DNA of 64,000 nucleotides from Sulfobacillus thermotolerans (GCA_002951815.1 CP019454.1:2976001-3040000), one strand, 5' to 3'; positions 16,546 to 25,741 are shown, numbered from the stretch's first letter. Notes: generated by a model from the letters alone, not told the origin. Translations and numbers: made by a program.

Positions 16546-17697
16546 ATGAAACCCGCCGACCGGATTACCCGTCTGCCCCAGCAATTTTTTGCCGGATTGG
16601 TCAATCTTGCCGTCGAACTGAAAGCCCAAGGCCGTCCGGTCATTAATCTGGGCCAAGGCAATCCCGATCAACCCACGCCGGAACCCATTGTCGCTGCCCT
16701 AAAGCGAGCAGCTGACAATCCCCGGTACCAACGCTACATTCCCTTTACAGGCTTGCCAGAACTCAAGCAGGCAGTGGCCCGTTGGTATGCGAGACGTCAC
16801 GGCGTAACCTTAGACTGGAAACGGGAAGTCGCCATCTTAATCGGCAGTAAAATTGGCCTGCAAGAAATCTCCCTGGCCGTTTTGAATCCCGGTGATATGG
16901 CCTTAGTGCCTGACCCAGGGTATCCAGACTATTGGTCCGGAATTCGCTTGGCTGGCGGTCAAATGATTCCGTGGCCTTTGTCGCCGGACTCTTGGCTACC
17001 TGACGTGGACTTCCTCACGGATCAAGTGCGCCTCGCCTTTTTAAACTATCCCAACAACCCGACTGGTCAACTCGCCTCGGCTTCGTTCTTGGATCGCGTC
17101 ATTGCCCGTGCGGAAGCGACCCATACGGTCATTGCCCATGACTTAGCTTACGGCGACATCGTCTATGATGGCCAACAAGCGATTAGCCTATTAGCGCGGC
17201 TAGGCGGCAAAAATGTCGGAATAGAGTTCACCACGGTATCGAAATCCTACAATATGGCAGGATTCCGGTTGGGTTTCGCTGCCGGTCATCCCGACCTCAT
17301 TGCCTATTTGGAAACGCTACAAGATCACTTGAACTGCAGTCAGTACGGCGCCATTCAAGAAGCGGCCATCACCGCGCTCGACTCACCCCCTGAATCGGTT
17401 GCTGCGCTGCGCGACCTCTATCAAAGGCGCCGTGACCGCTTTCTTACCGCCCTAAGCGCTGCTCACTGGAATCAAACCCCAAGTCAAGGGTCCATTTTCC
17501 AATGGTTAACGCTTCCTGCTGGCACCTCGTCCGTTGCGTTTGCAGAACAGCTTGCCAGGCACACCGCCGTTATCGTCGCACCTGGACGTGGCTTTGGGGA
17601 ACGGGGCGAAGGCTATATTCGTGTATCCCTGACGGAAAATGAAGACACCCTAGCCCACGCTGCAGCCCTCCTAGGTCAGTTTGTCCAACGCTTATGA
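16546..17697 (+). CDS. Class I/II PLP-dependent aminotransferase (LL-diaminopimelate/alanine-type)
   Basis: A fold-type I aminotransferase of 383 residues. It has INLGQGNPDQPTP at the N-terminus, YPNNPTG near 170, a D-x-A-Y segment (AHDLAYGDIVYD) that binds the pyridine ring, and SKSYNMAGFRLGF with the Schiff-base lysine at about 233. The sequence is closest in feel to the DapL/PatA-like group, which transaminates aromatic amino acids, alanine or LL-diaminopimelate; the exact substrate is not resolvable. ATG 16546 is used with AGAGG 10 nt upstream (a TTG directly before it is also in frame). It is the first gene of a plus-strand run. Confidence 0.88.
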   Translation: MKPADRITRLPQQFFAGLVNLAVELKAQGRPVINLGQGNPDQPTPEPIVAALKRAADNPRYQRYIPFTGLPELKQAVARWYARRHGVTLDWKREVAILIGSKIGLQEISLAVLNPGDMALVPDPGYPDYWSGIRLAGGQMIPWPLSPDSWLPDVDFLTDQVRLAFLNYPNNPTGQLASASFLDRVIARAEATHTVIAHDLAYGDIVYDGQQAISLLARLGGKNVGIEFTTVSKSYNMAGFRLGFAAGHPDLIAYLETLQDHLNCSQYGAIQEAAITALDSPPESVAALRDLYQRRRDRFLTALSAAHWNQTPSQGSIFQWLTLPAGTSSVAFAEQLARHTAVIVAPGRGFGERGEGYIRVSLTENEDTLAHAAALLGQFVQRL

Positions 17698-17759
17698 CAA
17701 AATGGATATGCTAACATAACAACCAGATGTACGCAGGGGACATCAAAGGAGGATATTTT

Positions 17760-19571
17760 GTGATTCCGACATTTTCATTTACCGTCAGTTTTCTGGAACC
17801 GGGACTCCACGTCTATCATCTCACTCTTAAAATTGACCAATTGCCCAAAGGACGCCACACACTCTCGTTACCCGTATGGACTCCGGGATCCTATGAAGTA
17901 GAAGATTATGCCCGTCATCTCTTCGATCTCACCGTAAAAGCCAACCAGCAAGACGTTGGCGTTCACCACGCCTCCAAAAATACTTGGGAATTCGAACTGT
18001 TTGAAGACCAAGCGGTGGAGGTACGTTACAAAGTCTACGCCTTTGAACTAGGGGTTGCGACCAGCCATCTAGACCAAAGTCACGCCTACTGGAACGGCGC
18101 CCAACTCTTCTTATTGGTCGATGATTATAAATCCGCGCCGTACTATGTCAGCCTCGAGGCGCCGCCCAGCTGGCAGGCTTCGACAGGTCTGGACCGGGCA
18201 GATGATGTCTGGGGACAATACCGCGCCGCTGATTACGACGTCTTAATTGATAGCCCCTTTGAAGTAGGAACCCACACCGTATGCACATTCGAAGTGGATG
18301 ACAAGCCGCACACCATTGCGGTATGGGGTCACGGTAATGAAGATCTGGACAAACTCACGCAAGATGTTAAGCGCATTGTTATTGCCCAGCGTGATCTTTT
18401 TGGTTCGTTGCCCTACGAGCATTACACGTTCATTTTACATTTAATGGACAAGTCTACCGGCGGATTAGAACATCTCAACTCGACAACCTGCGGTGTGGAG
18501 CGGTTTGCCTTTCGTCCGTGGAAAAATTACCGGCGGGTTTTAGGTCTCATTTCCCATGAGTTTTTCCACCTTTGGAACGTCAAACGCATTCATCCCGACA
18601 TGCTAGGGCCCTTTGATTACAATAAAGAAGTCTACACGCACCTTTTGTGGGCCATGGAAGGCTTCACCGACTACTACGCGTATTTGACTTTGCGTCGCTC
18701 AGGTCTTTACTCTGTCAAAGACTATCTTGACGGGCTAGGAAGAAAAATCGCAGCGTATGAAAAACAGCCCGGTCGATTCGTACAATCGCTGACCGAATCA
18801 AGTTTTGATACCTGGATTAAACTGTACAAGCCCGATGAGGATTCGGTCAATCGCACCCTGTCCTACTATCTCGGGGGAGACCTTCTCGGCACCTGCTTGG
18901 ATTTAGAGATTCGCCAACGCACGGACAATCAAGCATCGTTGGACGATGTCTTACGTAGACTGTATGATCGTTATGGCGCCCATGGCATTGGTTTTCCAGA
19001 ATCCGTCTATCAAGAAACCGTGGAAGAAGTCGCGCAGAGTTCCTTTGAAGACTTCTTTGCGCGCCATATCCATAAGCCTAATCCATTGCCTTTGGAAGGC
19101 GCGTTACTCACCGCTGGTCTAAAGATTGAACGCTCTTACACACCCGGCGACGATGCGGAAGAAAGCCATGAATCCAATAATACGCAAAGCCCTCGGCCGT
19201 GGCTGGGCATTGAAACAAAAATTGTCGATGGGCATCAGCTTGTCGTCAAATCCGTTTATGCCCCAGGACCGTCTCAGACCCTGCTCAATGCAGGAGACCA
19301 CATTATTGGTTTAAATGGATACCGTATCGCCTCAGCAGATGATCTCAAACACCGTATCCAATACGACCATCACGTTGGGGATACCGTGGTCGTGAACTTC
19401 TTCCGCCGGGGCCAATTGCAGTCCGTATCACTGGTCTTAGGGACGCAGCCGTTTGACAAGGTGCAACTCGTGCCGGTTAAAGAACCCAGTCCCCGCCAAA
19501 CAGCCATTTTTGAGAGCTGGATGGTCGCCACATGGGATTCCGGTCTATCCTCAAGCGACCGTCCTTTATAA
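17760..19571 (+). CDS. M61-family (glycyl aminopeptidase-like) metallopeptidase with PDZ domain
   Basis: A zinc peptidase of about 603 residues. The N-terminal beta domain (1-160) is followed by the catalytic part: GGLEHLNST near 235, zinc site HEFFH at about 266-270, and the third ligand Glu in WAMEGFTDYYA near 300. A C-terminal PDZ domain (about 465-550) has the WLGIETK ligand loop and an AGDHIIGLNG strand. No signal peptide is visible, so it is probably cytosolic. M61 enzymes cleave N-terminal glycine, alanine or acidic residues. The GTG at 17760 is fixed by AAAGGAGG 7-8 nt upstream. It lies 62 nt after the aminotransferase, so co-transcription is likely. Confidence 0.9.
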   Translation: MIPTFSFTVSFLEPGLHVYHLTLKIDQLPKGRHTLSLPVWTPGSYEVEDYARHLFDLTVKANQQDVGVHHASKNTWEFELFEDQAVEVRYKVYAFELGVATSHLDQSHAYWNGAQLFLLVDDYKSAPYYVSLEAPPSWQASTGLDRADDVWGQYRAADYDVLIDSPFEVGTHTVCTFEVDDKPHTIAVWGHGNEDLDKLTQDVKRIVIAQRDLFGSLPYEHYTFILHLMDKSTGGLEHLNSTTCGVERFAFRPWKNYRRVLGLISHEFFHLWNVKRIHPDMLGPFDYNKEVYTHLLWAMEGFTDYYAYLTLRRSGLYSVKDYLDGLGRKIAAYEKQPGRFVQSLTESSFDTWIKLYKPDEDSVNRTLSYYLGGDLLGTCLDLEIRQRTDNQASLDDVLRRLYDRYGAHGIGFPESVYQETVEEVAQSSFEDFFARHIHKPNPLPLEGALLTAGLKIERSYTPGDDAEESHESNNTQSPRPWLGIETKIVDGHQLVVKSVYAPGPSQTLLNAGDHIIGLNGYRIASADDLKHRIQYDHHVGDTVVVNFFRRGQLQSVSLVLGTQPFDKVQLVPVKEPSPRQTAIFESWMVATWDSGLSSSDRPL

Positions 19572-19587
19572 GCCAGGAGGCCTTTTT

Positions 19588-20709
19588 GTGCGTGTACTCA
19601 TGATTTCCAAAGCCTGCGTTAGTGCAAGCTACCGAACCAAGCTCGAATACCTCAATCAACTAGACAATCAGGTTGAAGTGGGGCTTGTCGTACCACCGGC
19701 GTGGGGTTCACTCACTTTCGAACCCCGGCCTCAAGATCATAGCTATCCGCTGTTCATTGCGCCTATCAGACTTAATGGACGCAATCATTTCCATTACTAT
19801 CCCGAGCTCTTGTCGATTATCCGCCGCTTTCAGCCCGATCTTTTACACATCGATGAGGAACCCTATAGCAGCGTCACCTATCAAGCGGTTCGTATTGCCA
19901 AGAGGCTTGACATTCCTTCGGTCTTCTTTGCCTGGCAGAATATCTACAAGAACTATCCGTGGCCTTTTTCGTTGATGGAACGAACGGTGTTTCAAACCGC
20001 CCGCGGCGCGATAGTCGGCAACCAAGAAGCACAAGACGTCATCCGCCGCAAAGGATTTGACAAACCCGTGTGGATTATTCCCCAATTTGGATGTGATGTG
20101 GGTTTGTACCAGCCGCATGATCCAGAGACAGCCAAACGGATCTGGAACCTTGATGGGCAATTCGTTATCAGTTACATGGGTCGGCTCATCGAAGAAAAGG
20201 GACTGGATGATCTGTGGATGGCAGCAGCTCCGCTGTTAGCTCAACATCCCCACATGACCCTGTTATTCGTAGGATCTGGACCGTGGCAAGCAACCGGGCA
20301 GAAACTGGCACACGAGGCGCATTTAGACAATCAAGTGCGCTTTGTGCCCTGGGTCTCAACTGGTGACATGCCCCAAATCTTGAATGGGGTCGACGTGTTG
20401 GTTCTGCCCTCGCGAACCACGGCTCGTTGGAAAGAGCAATTCGGACGCATCTTGACCGAAGCCATGGCAACCGAGGTGCCGGTGATCGGGTCGTCTAGTG
20501 GAGAAATCCCGCAAGTGATTGGAGACGCTGGGCTGGTTGTGCCGGAGCAGTCTCCCACAGCCTTGGCGGAAGCTCTTCAGACGATTTTTGTTGATGAGGA
20601 TTTGAGACGAAGCCTAGGAAAGAAAGGCCGCCTGCGTGTTCTGAACCATTTTTCGCAAGAAGTCATTGCGACCAACACCATGGCCGCTTATCATCAGCTA
20701 TTGTCGTAA
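19588..20709 (+). CDS. Glycosyltransferase family 4
   Basis: A GT-B transferase of 373 residues. It starts RVLMISKACV, has DLLHIDEEPYSSVT in the N-terminal domain, the SYMGRLIEEKGLDDL loop, and a variant catalytic motif KEQFGRILTEAMA in place of EGFG. This form occurs in WsbE/colanic-type GT4 enzymes. The GTG at 19588 has AGGAGG 9 nt upstream and follows the M61 stop by 16 nt. It is linked by 14 nt to UDP-glucose dehydrogenase, so its donor may be UDP-GlcA or UDP-Xyl made by the next two gene products (inference). Confidence 0.88.
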   Translation: MRVLMISKACVSASYRTKLEYLNQLDNQVEVGLVVPPAWGSLTFEPRPQDHSYPLFIAPIRLNGRNHFHYYPELLSIIRRFQPDLLHIDEEPYSSVTYQAVRIAKRLDIPSVFFAWQNIYKNYPWPFSLMERTVFQTARGAIVGNQEAQDVIRRKGFDKPVWIIPQFGCDVGLYQPHDPETAKRIWNLDGQFVISYMGRLIEEKGLDDLWMAAAPLLAQHPHMTLLFVGSGPWQATGQKLAHEAHLDNQVRFVPWVSTGDMPQILNGVDVLVLPSRTTARWKEQFGRILTEAMATEVPVIGSSSGEIPQVIGDAGLVVPEQSPTALAEALQTIFVDEDLRRSLGKKGRLRVLNHFSQEVIATNTMAAYHQLLS

Positions 20710-20723
20710 AAGGAGGAACCTGT

Positions 20724-22100
20724 ATGAACGTCGCGGTTTTCGGCGCGGGCTACGTCGGTCTCGTCACGGGGGCGGTACTCGCCGAGCTTGGCCACCGCGT
20801 GGTCTTGGTGGATGTCAATGAACAAAAAGTCGAGCACATTATGGCGGGCATTCCCCCCATTTTCGAACAGGGGTTATCAGAATTGCTCACGCGGGTGCGT
20901 GGTACCGACCGCCTGCAAGCCACCACCCAAGCCAGCCAAGCTGTCGCATCATCTGAAATCATCTTCATTGCTGTAGGGACACCCCCTCTTGCCGATGGAT
21001 CTCCGAATCTGGAATACGTGCACCAAGCGGCGTTAGCCATCGGTCAAGGCATGGTATCTGGTGCCTCCTACGTCATTGTCAACAAAGCTACTGTACCCAT
21101 CGGATCGGCCAACTTGGTTGAATTATGGATTGAAGACGGATGGTCAGCTCGCTACGGAACAAAACCGCCTGCCGACCTCTTTACCGTCGCCTCGAATCCT
21201 GAATTCTTGCGTGAAGGCAGCGCCATACACGATACCTTGTATCCTGACCGCATCGTATTAGGGGCGGATGAAACTTGGGCTATGGACCGCTTGACGACCT
21301 TATATCAACCCATCATTGCGCAAAGTTTCGTGGCGCCGCCCGAAACGCCACGCCCCCAAGACCGTGGTCCGGTACCTGTCATCAAAACAGACCGCCTCTC
21401 GGCCGAAATGATTAAATACGCGGCCAATGCCTTTTTGTCAACGAAGATATCCTTTGCTAATGAGATGGCTAATATCTGTGAGCGTGTCGGAGCGGATATT
21501 CAAACGGTCATGCATGGCATAGGACTCGATACGCGCATTGGCCCAAAGTTTCTGCAAGCAGGCGTCGGCTGGGGTGGCAGCTGCTTTGGCAAGGATCTCT
21601 CGGCCTTAATTTATACCGCTAAAGAATACGGATATCAGCCGAGACTTTTGGAATCCACGCAAGAGGTGAACAAAGACCAGCGTCTTTTGGTCGTCAAACG
21701 CCTTCAAGACGAATTGAAGACACTGAAAGGGCGTCGCATCGCCCTGTGGGGATTGTCTTTCAAACCGGGTACCGACGACTTGCGTGATGCGCCGGCGTTA
21801 AGCGTCATTGGCGAGCTGCTGCGACTAAATGCCCGCGTAACCGTCTACGACCCGGTGGCGATGACCAACATTCAGCAGCAATATCCCGATTTGGACATAC
21901 GCTACAGTGAATCCGCATTAGAAGCTCTCGATGGAGCGGACGCGTTAGTGGTGCTCACCGAGTGGGACGAGTTCCAGCGCATACCGCTTGCGACCATAGC
22001 CCAGGCTTTGACCCAGCCCATTCTTATCGATGGCCGCAATTTATACGACCCCAAGGAAGCGCGACACTTGGGCATTCGCTACCGCGGTATTGGCCGTTAA
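20724..22100 (+). CDS. ugd: UDP-glucose 6-dehydrogenase
   Basis: It oxidises UDP-glucose to UDP-glucuronate with two NAD+. The 458-residue protein has the N-terminal NAD motif VFGAGYVGLVTG, the middle signature SNPEFLREGSA, and the catalytic cysteine C287 in GVGWGGSCFGKD. The C-terminal Rossmann half includes LWGLSFKPGTDDLRDAPA. All family landmarks are present and the length is normal. AAAGGAGG precedes the ATG. It is followed 35 nt later by a UDP-glucuronate decarboxylase, giving a two-step route to UDP-xylose. Confidence 0.95.
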   Translation: MNVAVFGAGYVGLVTGAVLAELGHRVVLVDVNEQKVEHIMAGIPPIFEQGLSELLTRVRGTDRLQATTQASQAVASSEIIFIAVGTPPLADGSPNLEYVHQAALAIGQGMVSGASYVIVNKATVPIGSANLVELWIEDGWSARYGTKPPADLFTVASNPEFLREGSAIHDTLYPDRIVLGADETWAMDRLTTLYQPIIAQSFVAPPETPRPQDRGPVPVIKTDRLSAEMIKYAANAFLSTKISFANEMANICERVGADIQTVMHGIGLDTRIGPKFLQAGVGWGGSCFGKDLSALIYTAKEYGYQPRLLESTQEVNKDQRLLVVKRLQDELKTLKGRRIALWGLSFKPGTDDLRDAPALSVIGELLRLNARVTVYDPVAMTNIQQQYPDLDIRYSESALEALDGADALVVLTEWDEFQRIPLATIAQALTQPILIDGRNLYDPKEARHLGIRYRGIGR

Positions 22101-22135
22101 CGAACCAAAATCATGCATTTGAGGAGATACTGACG

Positions 22136-23083
22136 ATGAAAACTGCAATTGTCACCGGCGCAGCCGGCTTTATGGGAAGTCATCTGGTGGACAAGTTGGT
22201 CGCTGAAGGGTATTTTGTCGCCGCCATCGATAACTTGTCGACGGGAACTTGGGACAACCTTGAGCAACATGGACCAGAGCGGGTGCTTAAACTGACATGG
22301 GATATTACCGAATATCCCGATGAGACCATATTGCCTTTATCCGAGGTCGACGTAGTCATTCATCTGGCCTCCGCGGCGTCCCCCGTCCATTATCGGCGCT
22401 TGGCCCTGGAAACTTTGCGCGTCAATTCGATTGGGACCGAAAATGCTTTAAAATTGGCCAAACGATATCATGCACGATTCGTCTTAGGCTCTACCTCAGA
22501 GGTCTACGGCGACCCACAAATCTCACCGCAGGTGGAATCCTATTGGGGCCATGTCAACCCCAATGGCGTTCGCGCCTGCTATGATGAAGGAAAACGCTAT
22601 GGAGAAGCCATTGCGATGGAATATCACCGCCAATTTGGCATTGATCTGCGGATTTTGCGCTTCTTTAATTGCTATGGTCCCCGCATGCAATCTGAAGATG
22701 GCCGAGTTGTTCCCAATTTCGTGCGTCAAGCTTTGGAAGGCCAAGCGTTGACGGTCTACGGAGACGGAATGCAAACGCGCAGCTTTTGCTATGTCTCAGA
22801 CGAAGTGGCCGGAATTTATGCCGCAGCAACCCGCGAGGGCCTAGCCGGAGAAGTCTTTAACATCGGCAATCCTGAAGAGCGCACCATTATGAATTTTGCA
22901 CAGGCCGTGGCTAAGGCCGGCGGTGTGCCCTTGCACACAGAATTTCGGCCGCTCCCGCCCGATGATCCCACCAATCGTTGTCCCGATATTACCAAAGCGC
23001 AGACGTTACTGGGCTGGTCACCTAAGGTGTCCTTGGAAGAAGGCCTCGAAAAAACGTTCGCCTACTTCCGGTCAAAAATCTAA
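22136..23083 (+). CDS. UDP-glucuronate decarboxylase (UDP-xylose synthase), extended SDR
   Basis: A 315-residue SDR that fits UXS: NAD motif TGAAGFMGSHL, the UXS-characteristic HLASAASPVHY and STSEVYGDP, and the catalytic Tyr and Lys in ACYDEGKRYGEA. RFFNCYGPRM, TVYGDGMQTRSFCYV and the closing LGWSPKVSLEEGL follow. The reaction converts UDP-GlcA to UDP-Xyl via a 4-keto intermediate with bound NAD+. The upstream neighbour ugd supplies its substrate, which strongly supports this over the related epimerases. ATG 22136 has GAGGAG 9 nt upstream. Confidence 0.9.
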   Translation: MKTAIVTGAAGFMGSHLVDKLVAEGYFVAAIDNLSTGTWDNLEQHGPERVLKLTWDITEYPDETILPLSEVDVVIHLASAASPVHYRRLALETLRVNSIGTENALKLAKRYHARFVLGSTSEVYGDPQISPQVESYWGHVNPNGVRACYDEGKRYGEAIAMEYHRQFGIDLRILRFFNCYGPRMQSEDGRVVPNFVRQALEGQALTVYGDGMQTRSFCYVSDEVAGIYAAATREGLAGEVFNIGNPEERTIMNFAQAVAKAGGVPLHTEFRPLPPDDPTNRCPDITKAQTLLGWSPKVSLEEGLEKTFAYFRSKI

Positions 23084-23107
23084 CAAGCATCGACCATGAC
23101 GCGCGCC

Positions 23108-23180
23108 GCGCCAAGCCGAAAAGCCCCCTTAAGAAAGTTCGGGAACCGAACAAGTGGGGGGGTGTAACAAGGCTTGGCGC
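23108..23180. repeat. Nested inverted-repeat structure between the UDP-xylose synthase gene and the arsR-type gene
   Basis: Three nested dyads share one centre: GCGCCAAGCC (23108-23117) with GGCTTGGCGC (23171-23180); CCCCCTT (23124-23130) with AAGTGGGGG (23152-23160, one bulged base); and GTTCGG-GAA-CCGAAC (23137-23151). It spans the gap between the convergent genes and the 3' end of the ArsR-type coding sequence. It may act as a bidirectional transcript barrier. There is no clear U tract. Confidence 0.45.
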
Positions 23181-23473
23181 ACCAGCGAGTCGGTCTCACA
23201 CAGAGTTTTAAGCAGGTCCTCTAATGCTTGGCCCAAAGCAAACATGGCCGCATTCAGCCGGTAATAAATCCATTGACCCCGGCGGGTTTCAAAAATCAGG
23301 CGCGCCTCTTTAAGACGCGCCATATGCCGCGAAATGGCCGGTTGGGAAATTCCAAAAATATCCACCAATTCACAGTTGCAGTACTCTCTTTGGCTCAGTA
23401 AGGCCAAAATACGCAGCCGTGTCACGTCGCCTAACGCCTTAAATTGTGCTCCGATTTCTTCCGCTGTCATCAT
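23129..23473 (-). CDS. ArsR/SmtB-family transcriptional regulator
   Basis: A 114-residue winged-helix repressor. It has FKALGDVTRLRILALLSQ (helices 1-2), ELVDIFGISQPAISRHMARLKEARLI (the HTH), and the wing RRGQWIYYRLN. In ArsR-type metal sensors helix 3 carries ELCVCDL; here the sequence is CNCELVDIF, so a cysteine pair sits just before the helix and the canonical ligand pair is missing. A C-terminal Cys (ETD region and PTCS) could complete a site. The ligand is therefore uncertain. ATG 23473 has AAAGGAC 11 nt upstream; a TATAAT (23515-23510) lies in the 73-nt gap after the S53 peptidase gene. Confidence 0.85.
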   Translation of the reverse strand: MMTAEEIGAQFKALGDVTRLRILALLSQREYCNCELVDIFGISQPAISRHMARLKEARLIFETRRGQWIYYRLNAAMFALGQALEDLLKTLCETDSLVRQALLHPPTCSVPELS

Positions 23474-23546
23474 ACGCTGCCCGTCCTTTAGTCGTGTTAT
23501 AACCATACTATTATATAGCACGCCCTTCTGGACAGTCATCATTCTC

Positions 23547-25121
23547 CTAGCAGAGCAGCCCCTGTGCCAGTTGTTCACCGACTGGGCTGCCCCATCCCGT
23601 TACGGCGTTCCAGCCAGGGGTACACTCATAGCCCACCACCCCTGCATAAGAATTGTTGCCCTGCGTAATTGGACGAAACGCAGGCGTAGGGCCTAACACG
23701 TAAAGACGGGGATTGACATACCCTAACACCGTCCGATTCGCAACGAGGCCTTCTTGCGCAATACGGGCGAACAACGCTGCCCAAATGGGTGACGCGACAG
23801 ACGTCCCCCCGACGATGGTCCATGCGCCCTGAAAAAGGACCGCATAGCCCGTGTCGGGATCGGCATTAAGAGCCACATCAGGCACCCCGCGCCCTCTCTT
23901 GTAACCGGGTTTGACAGGCAATCGAATTCCTTCTTGGTAGCTGGGTACAGGAAAAATTTGGCTAATCCCTCCACCCGAGGCGCCATTGTTATTCGTATCG
24001 GTCCAGCCCGTCTCCTGCGCGATTTGCCCCGCTGCATTGACCACAAGGTGTGTTCCGCCTACGGCAACCACATGTGGGCAATTAGCTGGCGCATCCACAT
24101 GGCAAATAGGGCGTCCGGGTCCTCGAAGGCCATAGGCCCCTTCATCACCAGAGGCAACAAAGACTGTCATGCCGATGGCCGCGCTATTACGAACCACGCT
24201 GTCCCAAGCGTGCATGGTGGCGATAGGAAAGCGGGTTTCACCATCGCCATAACTGATGGATAAAATGTTGGGATGGTTAACCGTGTCATTACGGGCATAT
24301 TCCAAGGCCTTCAGCACCGACAGCGCAAACGCAGCATCCTGGTTGCCCGCGCTCGCCTCGTAAACCACCAGAGAAGCCCCCGGTGCCATGGCCCCACTCC
24401 ATTCAATATCCAAGGTCGCTTCCAGATCCCATGGATTGACGCCTCCATCATTGGGTGTGCCATCCACTGAGACAAACGTCAAGGAGGGCGCAGGGATCCC
24501 AAATTGACTCCAAAACCCGCCAACATCTTCAACATTGTAGCCATTTGAAAATTCCAGCAACCCTATGGTGAGCCCTGTACCGTCACTGGGAGGAAATTGA
24601 TACGCCGTCTGAATATCCATGGGAAAAAATCCTTGCCCATTATTCGCCAGAGCATCGACGCGTGATGGAGACCGGAAGCCGGGATAGAGTTGGGAGACAT
24701 TTTCGAGTCCAACAAATCCAATAATCGCAGGAGATAGCCATTGCGGTACACGGGGTTCTTGGGCAATCATAAATTTCCCCCCCGATTCCACAAAGCGAAC
24801 TTGCAAAGTGGTTTCAATGGCCGCCATCGACCCCTCAAGCCATGTAATAAAGGCACTGTCGTGCGTCACGTGAACACCCTCTGTGGTGAGCCACCGCACC
24901 GCCGCCTCTTTCACGAAGGCATCCCAACCGTAATCCTGCACCAATTCCTCACGCGTTAAGGGTCTTCCCGACAGCAGCCGAGCCTCAAGGCCTGCTTCAT
25001 CAGCGGACCGCCATACCATCGCAAACTCGACGGTCCTCTGCGGGTCAAGCCGATCATGATATGAGGCCAATGATTCTCCAGGTACGATATGGCCGGGCAC
25101 CTCGCGCAAGATCTGTGGCAT
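23547..25121 (-). CDS. S53-family serine-carboxyl peptidase (sedolisin/kumamolisin type)
   Basis: An acid-active endopeptidase of 524 residues. Residues 1 to about 150 form the Pro-kumamolisin activation domain. The catalytic part (about 160-520) has the Glu/Asp pair in DLEATLDIEW (E234 and D238), the oxyanion Asp in SGDEGAYG (D326), the nucleophile in GGTSVASP (S441), and a C-terminal calcium-type region ending near TGWGSP. The enzyme should self-activate at low pH, in line with an acidophile. No ordinary signal peptide is visible at the N-terminus (MPQILREVPGH). ATG 25121 is chosen because AGGAGG is 9 nt upstream; a GTG at 25127 is too close to it. Confidence 0.93.
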   Translation of the reverse strand: MPQILREVPGHIVPGESLASYHDRLDPQRTVEFAMVWRSADEAGLEARLLSGRPLTREELVQDYGWDAFVKEAAVRWLTTEGVHVTHDSAFITWLEGSMAAIETTLQVRFVESGGKFMIAQEPRVPQWLSPAIIGFVGLENVSQLYPGFRSPSRVDALANNGQGFFPMDIQTAYQFPPSDGTGLTIGLLEFSNGYNVEDVGGFWSQFGIPAPSLTFVSVDGTPNDGGVNPWDLEATLDIEWSGAMAPGASLVVYEASAGNQDAAFALSVLKALEYARNDTVNHPNILSISYGDGETRFPIATMHAWDSVVRNSAAIGMTVFVASGDEGAYGLRGPGRPICHVDAPANCPHVVAVGGTHLVVNAAGQIAQETGWTDTNNNGASGGGISQIFPVPSYQEGIRLPVKPGYKRGRGVPDVALNADPDTGYAVLFQGAWTIVGGTSVASPIWAALFARIAQEGLVANRTVLGYVNPRLYVLGPTPAFRPITQGNNSYAGVVGYECTPGWNAVTGWGSPVGEQLAQGLLC

Positions 25122-25157
25122 TTCCACACCCCTCCTCTCTAACCATATTATGCCATG

Positions 25158-25631
25158 TTAAAGAGGGATGCCCCACGGGGCCAGCCGGAAAATATTTGAC
25201 GTCATGCATTGAGGGCACAGTACACGCACTTCGATTTCCCCTCGTGAATCGGGAGGCAGGGCATTGGCTAATCCTTCGAGCAATTCGCCTGCTGGCACCA
25301 GCTGCTGGCACGTTGGACAGCGTCTTAACGTCACGTCCCACGGTTCTTCTGCTGCGGGCCACACACCAGGAATGTCTTCGGGGGTAATGATGATACTTTG
25401 TCCGGTTTGTCCTTGTGCCAAACGCTTAGTAATAGCTACCTGCCCAATTTTCTCCATCAGTGTAATCTCAGAAGAAAAGGGATCGTGACGCGTCATTTGC
25501 ATCCACAAAGACCGTGGAATAATCATGGACATCAGCACCGTGTCCTCGCCCCGTGATACGGAAAAGACACTCCATGGCCCTTCTGGGGCGTCTCCAATCA
25601 CATGTAATAGATCAATTTGTATGCTTTCCAC
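25158..25631 (-). CDS. Unrecognised 157-residue protein with C-terminal zinc ribbon
   Basis: I do not recognise a family. The N-terminal 100 residues are a mixed alpha/beta region with no membrane segment (SVFSVSRGEDTVLMSMIIPRS in the middle). The C-terminus has two CxxC knuckles, CPTC (105-108) and CPQC (139-142), 30 residues apart, which should bind one zinc ion. The GTG at 25631 has GGAGGA 7 nt upstream. It lies 36 nt before the S53 peptidase start and is probably co-transcribed with it. Confidence 0.65.
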   Translation of the reverse strand: MESIQIDLLHVIGDAPEGPWSVFSVSRGEDTVLMSMIIPRSLWMQMTRHDPFSSEITLMEKIGQVAITKRLAQGQTGQSIIITPEDIPGVWPAAEEPWDVTLRRCPTCQQLVPAGELLEGLANALPPDSRGEIEVRVLCPQCMTSNIFRLAPWGIPL

Positions 25632-25702
25632 GGCCTATCCTCCATCTTGCGCGATGCATTGCTGGTTCATTTTTGAAGAACTGTTTAAACCCCTTAGCCT
25701 TC

Positions 25703-25741
25703 AAAAAAGCGCAGGACAGATCCGGCTGGATCTGTCCGCTG
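25703..25741 (-). terminator. Intrinsic terminator of the sugar transferase gene
   Basis: A 10-bp perfect stem, GGACAGATCC / GGATCTGTCC, with a GGCT loop is followed on the minus strand by T6 (25708-25703). It begins 8 nt after the stop of 25749-27152. Confidence 0.85.
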
